Source of the DNA: an uncultured Nocardiopsis sp.
GTDB lineage: Bacteria > Actinomycetota > Actinomycetes > Streptosporangiales > Streptosporangiaceae
Direction of reading: 5' to 3'
NCBI GenBank assembly: GCA_937957845.1
Contig: CALGOD010000462.1
Coordinates: 1-6,979 of the forward strand
Length of the DNA stretch: 6,979 bases
The notes below the pieces were generated by a model, which saw nothing but the letters and a program-made list of their open reading frames with translations, was not told the DNA's origin and searched no databases. Position 1 is the first letter of the stretch. Each line of letters opens with the position of its first letter. Positions 5,761 to 6,979 of this stretch are shown here, in pieces. A program made the translations under genes and the position numbers.

Positions 5761-6681
5761 CTACCGCCCTCCTCGCCCGTGGGACGGCCCCGCACCGTCG
5801 ACCGCCCGGTCCAACGCCTCCGCCGCCACCAACTGAACGGTGCGGTGGGTGGCCTCGCCGATCAGTCGTGGAAGTACGACCCCGCCCTGGGCCAGATGCC
5901 TGTCGTGCCGCAGGATGATCACGCCCGCACCGCTCTCGGCGATGATTCCGGCCGTACGCACCACGTCGAAGCCCGGATCCTCCCGACGGACCTCGTCGAA
6001 GACGACCACCACGGTCCGCTCCACCTGTGCCCGCCGGTCGTCCCGTACCAGTGCGTCCAGCTCCCGCCCGCCTCTCAAAGCCGCATCCCGGGTCGCACGG
6101 ACCACCCGTATCCGAGCGTGCGCTCCCCCGTCGACGGCCTCCGTGAAGGCTCCGTCCGACCTGCCCACCACGAGGGTCACCCCGAAGAACCGGGAGACCG
6201 GCAGCAGACCGGACATGTAGGTTCCGGTGTCCTCCGGATCGGCCCTCAACGCCCACAGGCGCGCGCCGGCCTCACCGAGGCTCTCGCACGCCGACTCGAA
6301 CGTGGTGCCGTCCACCCCGCCGAGGTCACCGGGCTCTTCCACCCCGAGTCTGTCGGCCAACGACGGCGAACGCCCGGTGGCGTCCACGGCCAGGACCCGG
6401 TCGTGCCGGAGGTACGCCAGGAAACGGGCGACCAGGGAGGCCACCACCGTGGCGTCGGAGCCCGAGCCCAGGTCGTCCACGAAGATCCGGCGTCCGGTCG
6501 AGGTGGAGCGTTGCAGACGCGCGCCCAGATCGATGGCCTCGGCCACCTCCTCGGCGGACCGGAAATGCCGCAGGACCGCGCGGCCGAACCGGCGCGTCCA
6601 ACGGTCGCCGGGTATCGGTCGGGTCCGGCTCTTCGACTCCGGCACCGCCACGGAGGCGGTCCCGCTCCGGGAAGAGTTCAT
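5761..6681 (-). CDS. MinD/ParA-like protein with degenerate P-loop, T7SS-associated
   Basis: A 306-residue protein, ATG at 6681, 8 nt after the eccD stop, with a GAGAGGGG ribosome site overlapping that stop. Residues about 21-66 are basic/helical and recall the linker that precedes EspI-type ATPase domains (GDRWTRRFGRAV). From about 66 the order of elements follows MinD/ParA: strand IFVDD, P-loop position LGSGSDAT (71-78), helix ASLVARFLAYLRHDR, strand VLAVDAT (96-102), later strands VTLVVG and TVVVVFDEV, and a C-terminal block GVIILRHDRHLAQGG. The canonical GKGGVGKT is not present, and the only lysine in the whole protein is Lys17, so there is no Walker A lysine. It is probably a non-hydrolysing paralogue that acts structurally in the T7SS operon. 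A longer in-frame start at 6915 overlaps eccD and is rejected. Confidence 0.78.
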   Translation of the reverse strand: MNSSRSGTASVAVPESKSRTRPIPGDRWTRRFGRAVLRHFRSAEEVAEAIDLGARLQRSTSTGRRIFVDDLGSGSDATVVASLVARFLAYLRHDRVLAVDATGRSPSLADRLGVEEPGDLGGVDGTTFESACESLGEAGARLWALRADPEDTGTYMSGLLPVSRFFGVTLVVGRSDGAFTEAVDGGAHARIRVVRATRDAALRGGRELDALVRDDRRAQVERTVVVVFDEVRREDPGFDVVRTAGIIAESGAGVIILRHDRHLAQGGVVLPRLIGEATHRTVQLVAAEALDRAVDGAGPSHGRGGR

Positions 6682-6689
6682 GTCCCCTC

Positions 6690-6979
6690 TCAGAAGGTGG
6701 TGAGGAGCCGCTGGAAGGTCCCGAACGCACCGATGGCCAGGGGCACCATCACCACGACGGCGATCGCCTCGAACCTGTTGGTGACACCGCGCAGCCGTGC
6801 CCGGACGTGCTCTGGCTGTTCGATGGACAGCACCACCGCCGGGACGGCCGCGATCGCGGTCGCGATCCCCAGGGCGGGCCACACACCCCATGCCACGGTG
6901 TCCGTCAAGGACCACAGGAAGGCCACCAGCACCACCAGGCTCGCAGCGATGAGCACCGCCTTCTGCGCGGTCAGCGGGA
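6690..6979 (-). CDS. eccD: T7SS integral membrane channel protein EccD, C-terminal part
   Basis: The last 95 residues are visible; the frame is open to the right edge, so the start lies outside. Three hydrophobic segments appear: AVLIAASLVVLVAFLWSL, VWPALGIATAIAAVPAVVL and IAVVVMVPLAIGAFGTF, the last right before the C-terminus. A basic loop (EHVRARLRGVTNRFE) separates the second and third. EccD proteins are 11-helix inner-membrane channel subunits of ESX/T7SS with a ubiquitin-like N-terminal domain. The final helix pattern and ending FQRLL fit EccD. The following genes (MinD-like and EspI-like) support the assignment. With only the C-terminus present, another multi-spanning membrane protein cannot be fully excluded. 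Confidence 0.75.
   Translation of the reverse strand, partial: PLTAQKAVLIAASLVVLVAFLWSLTDTVAWGVWPALGIATAIAAVPAVVLSIEQPEHVRARLRGVTNRFEAIAVVVMVPLAIGAFGTFQRLLTTF

Noticed and set aside
4850..6256. A 468-codon minus-strand frame overlapping two T7SS genes
   Set aside because: It is Arg/Gly-rich with no domain, while the overlapping frames carry the recognisable linker, MinD-like elements and coupled ribosome sites.
6682..6915. Longer start for the MinD-like protein overlapping eccD
   Set aside because: It would overlap the clear EccD membrane segments; ATG at 6681 has a ribosome site and standard 8-nt operon spacing.

Overview
The window is very GC-rich, codons end overwhelmingly in G or C, and every convincing gene lies on the minus strand. 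With a type VII secretion (T7SS/ESX) locus and a cobalamin-riboswitch-controlled class I ribonucleotide reductase, this points to a filamentous or related actinomycete. A Nocardiopsaceae/Streptosporangiales-like member is my guess, from the style of the proteins rather than any search. Transcription runs from high to low coordinates.

Region 1 (about 6979 to 4176): the tail of a T7SS operon. It holds the C-terminus of an EccD-like membrane channel protein, an 8-nt gap, a 306-residue MinD/ParA-like protein that has lost its P-loop lysine, a 3-nt gap, and a 493-residue Pro/Gly-rich EspI-like protein. The last protein stops at the point where its MinD-type ATPase domain would be expected to begin. 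The unit ends in two tandem inverted repeats that may be a terminator.

Region 2 (about 4175 to 1519): a possible promoter and operator, then a NYN-domain (PIN-like) putative nuclease of 557 residues with a long low-complexity Gly/Gln/Pro linker and a conserved-looking C-terminal helical segment. A TPR protein follows 26 nt downstream. The two probably form one unit, ending at two hairpins.

Region 3 (about 1430 to 1): the regulatory region and first 327 codons of nrdA (class I ribonucleotide reductase large subunit). Reading downstream there are two NrdR-box-like sites 32 bp apart, a -10-like element overlapping the second, a cobalamin riboswitch starting 1-2 nt after the predicted transcript start, and a leader with mutually exclusive stems. 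Cobalamin control of class I nrdAB is established for Streptomyces: B12 shuts off the B12-independent enzyme when the B12-dependent class II enzyme can work.

The most unusual signals are the apparently ATPase-less pair at the end of the T7SS operon (a lysine-less MinD-like protein beside an EspI-like protein cut off before its ATPase domain), the layered NrdR-plus-B12 control of nrdA, and the NYN protein with its repeat-bearing disordered linker. I found no tRNA, rRNA, CRISPR array, insertion sequence or plus-strand gene that I can support.
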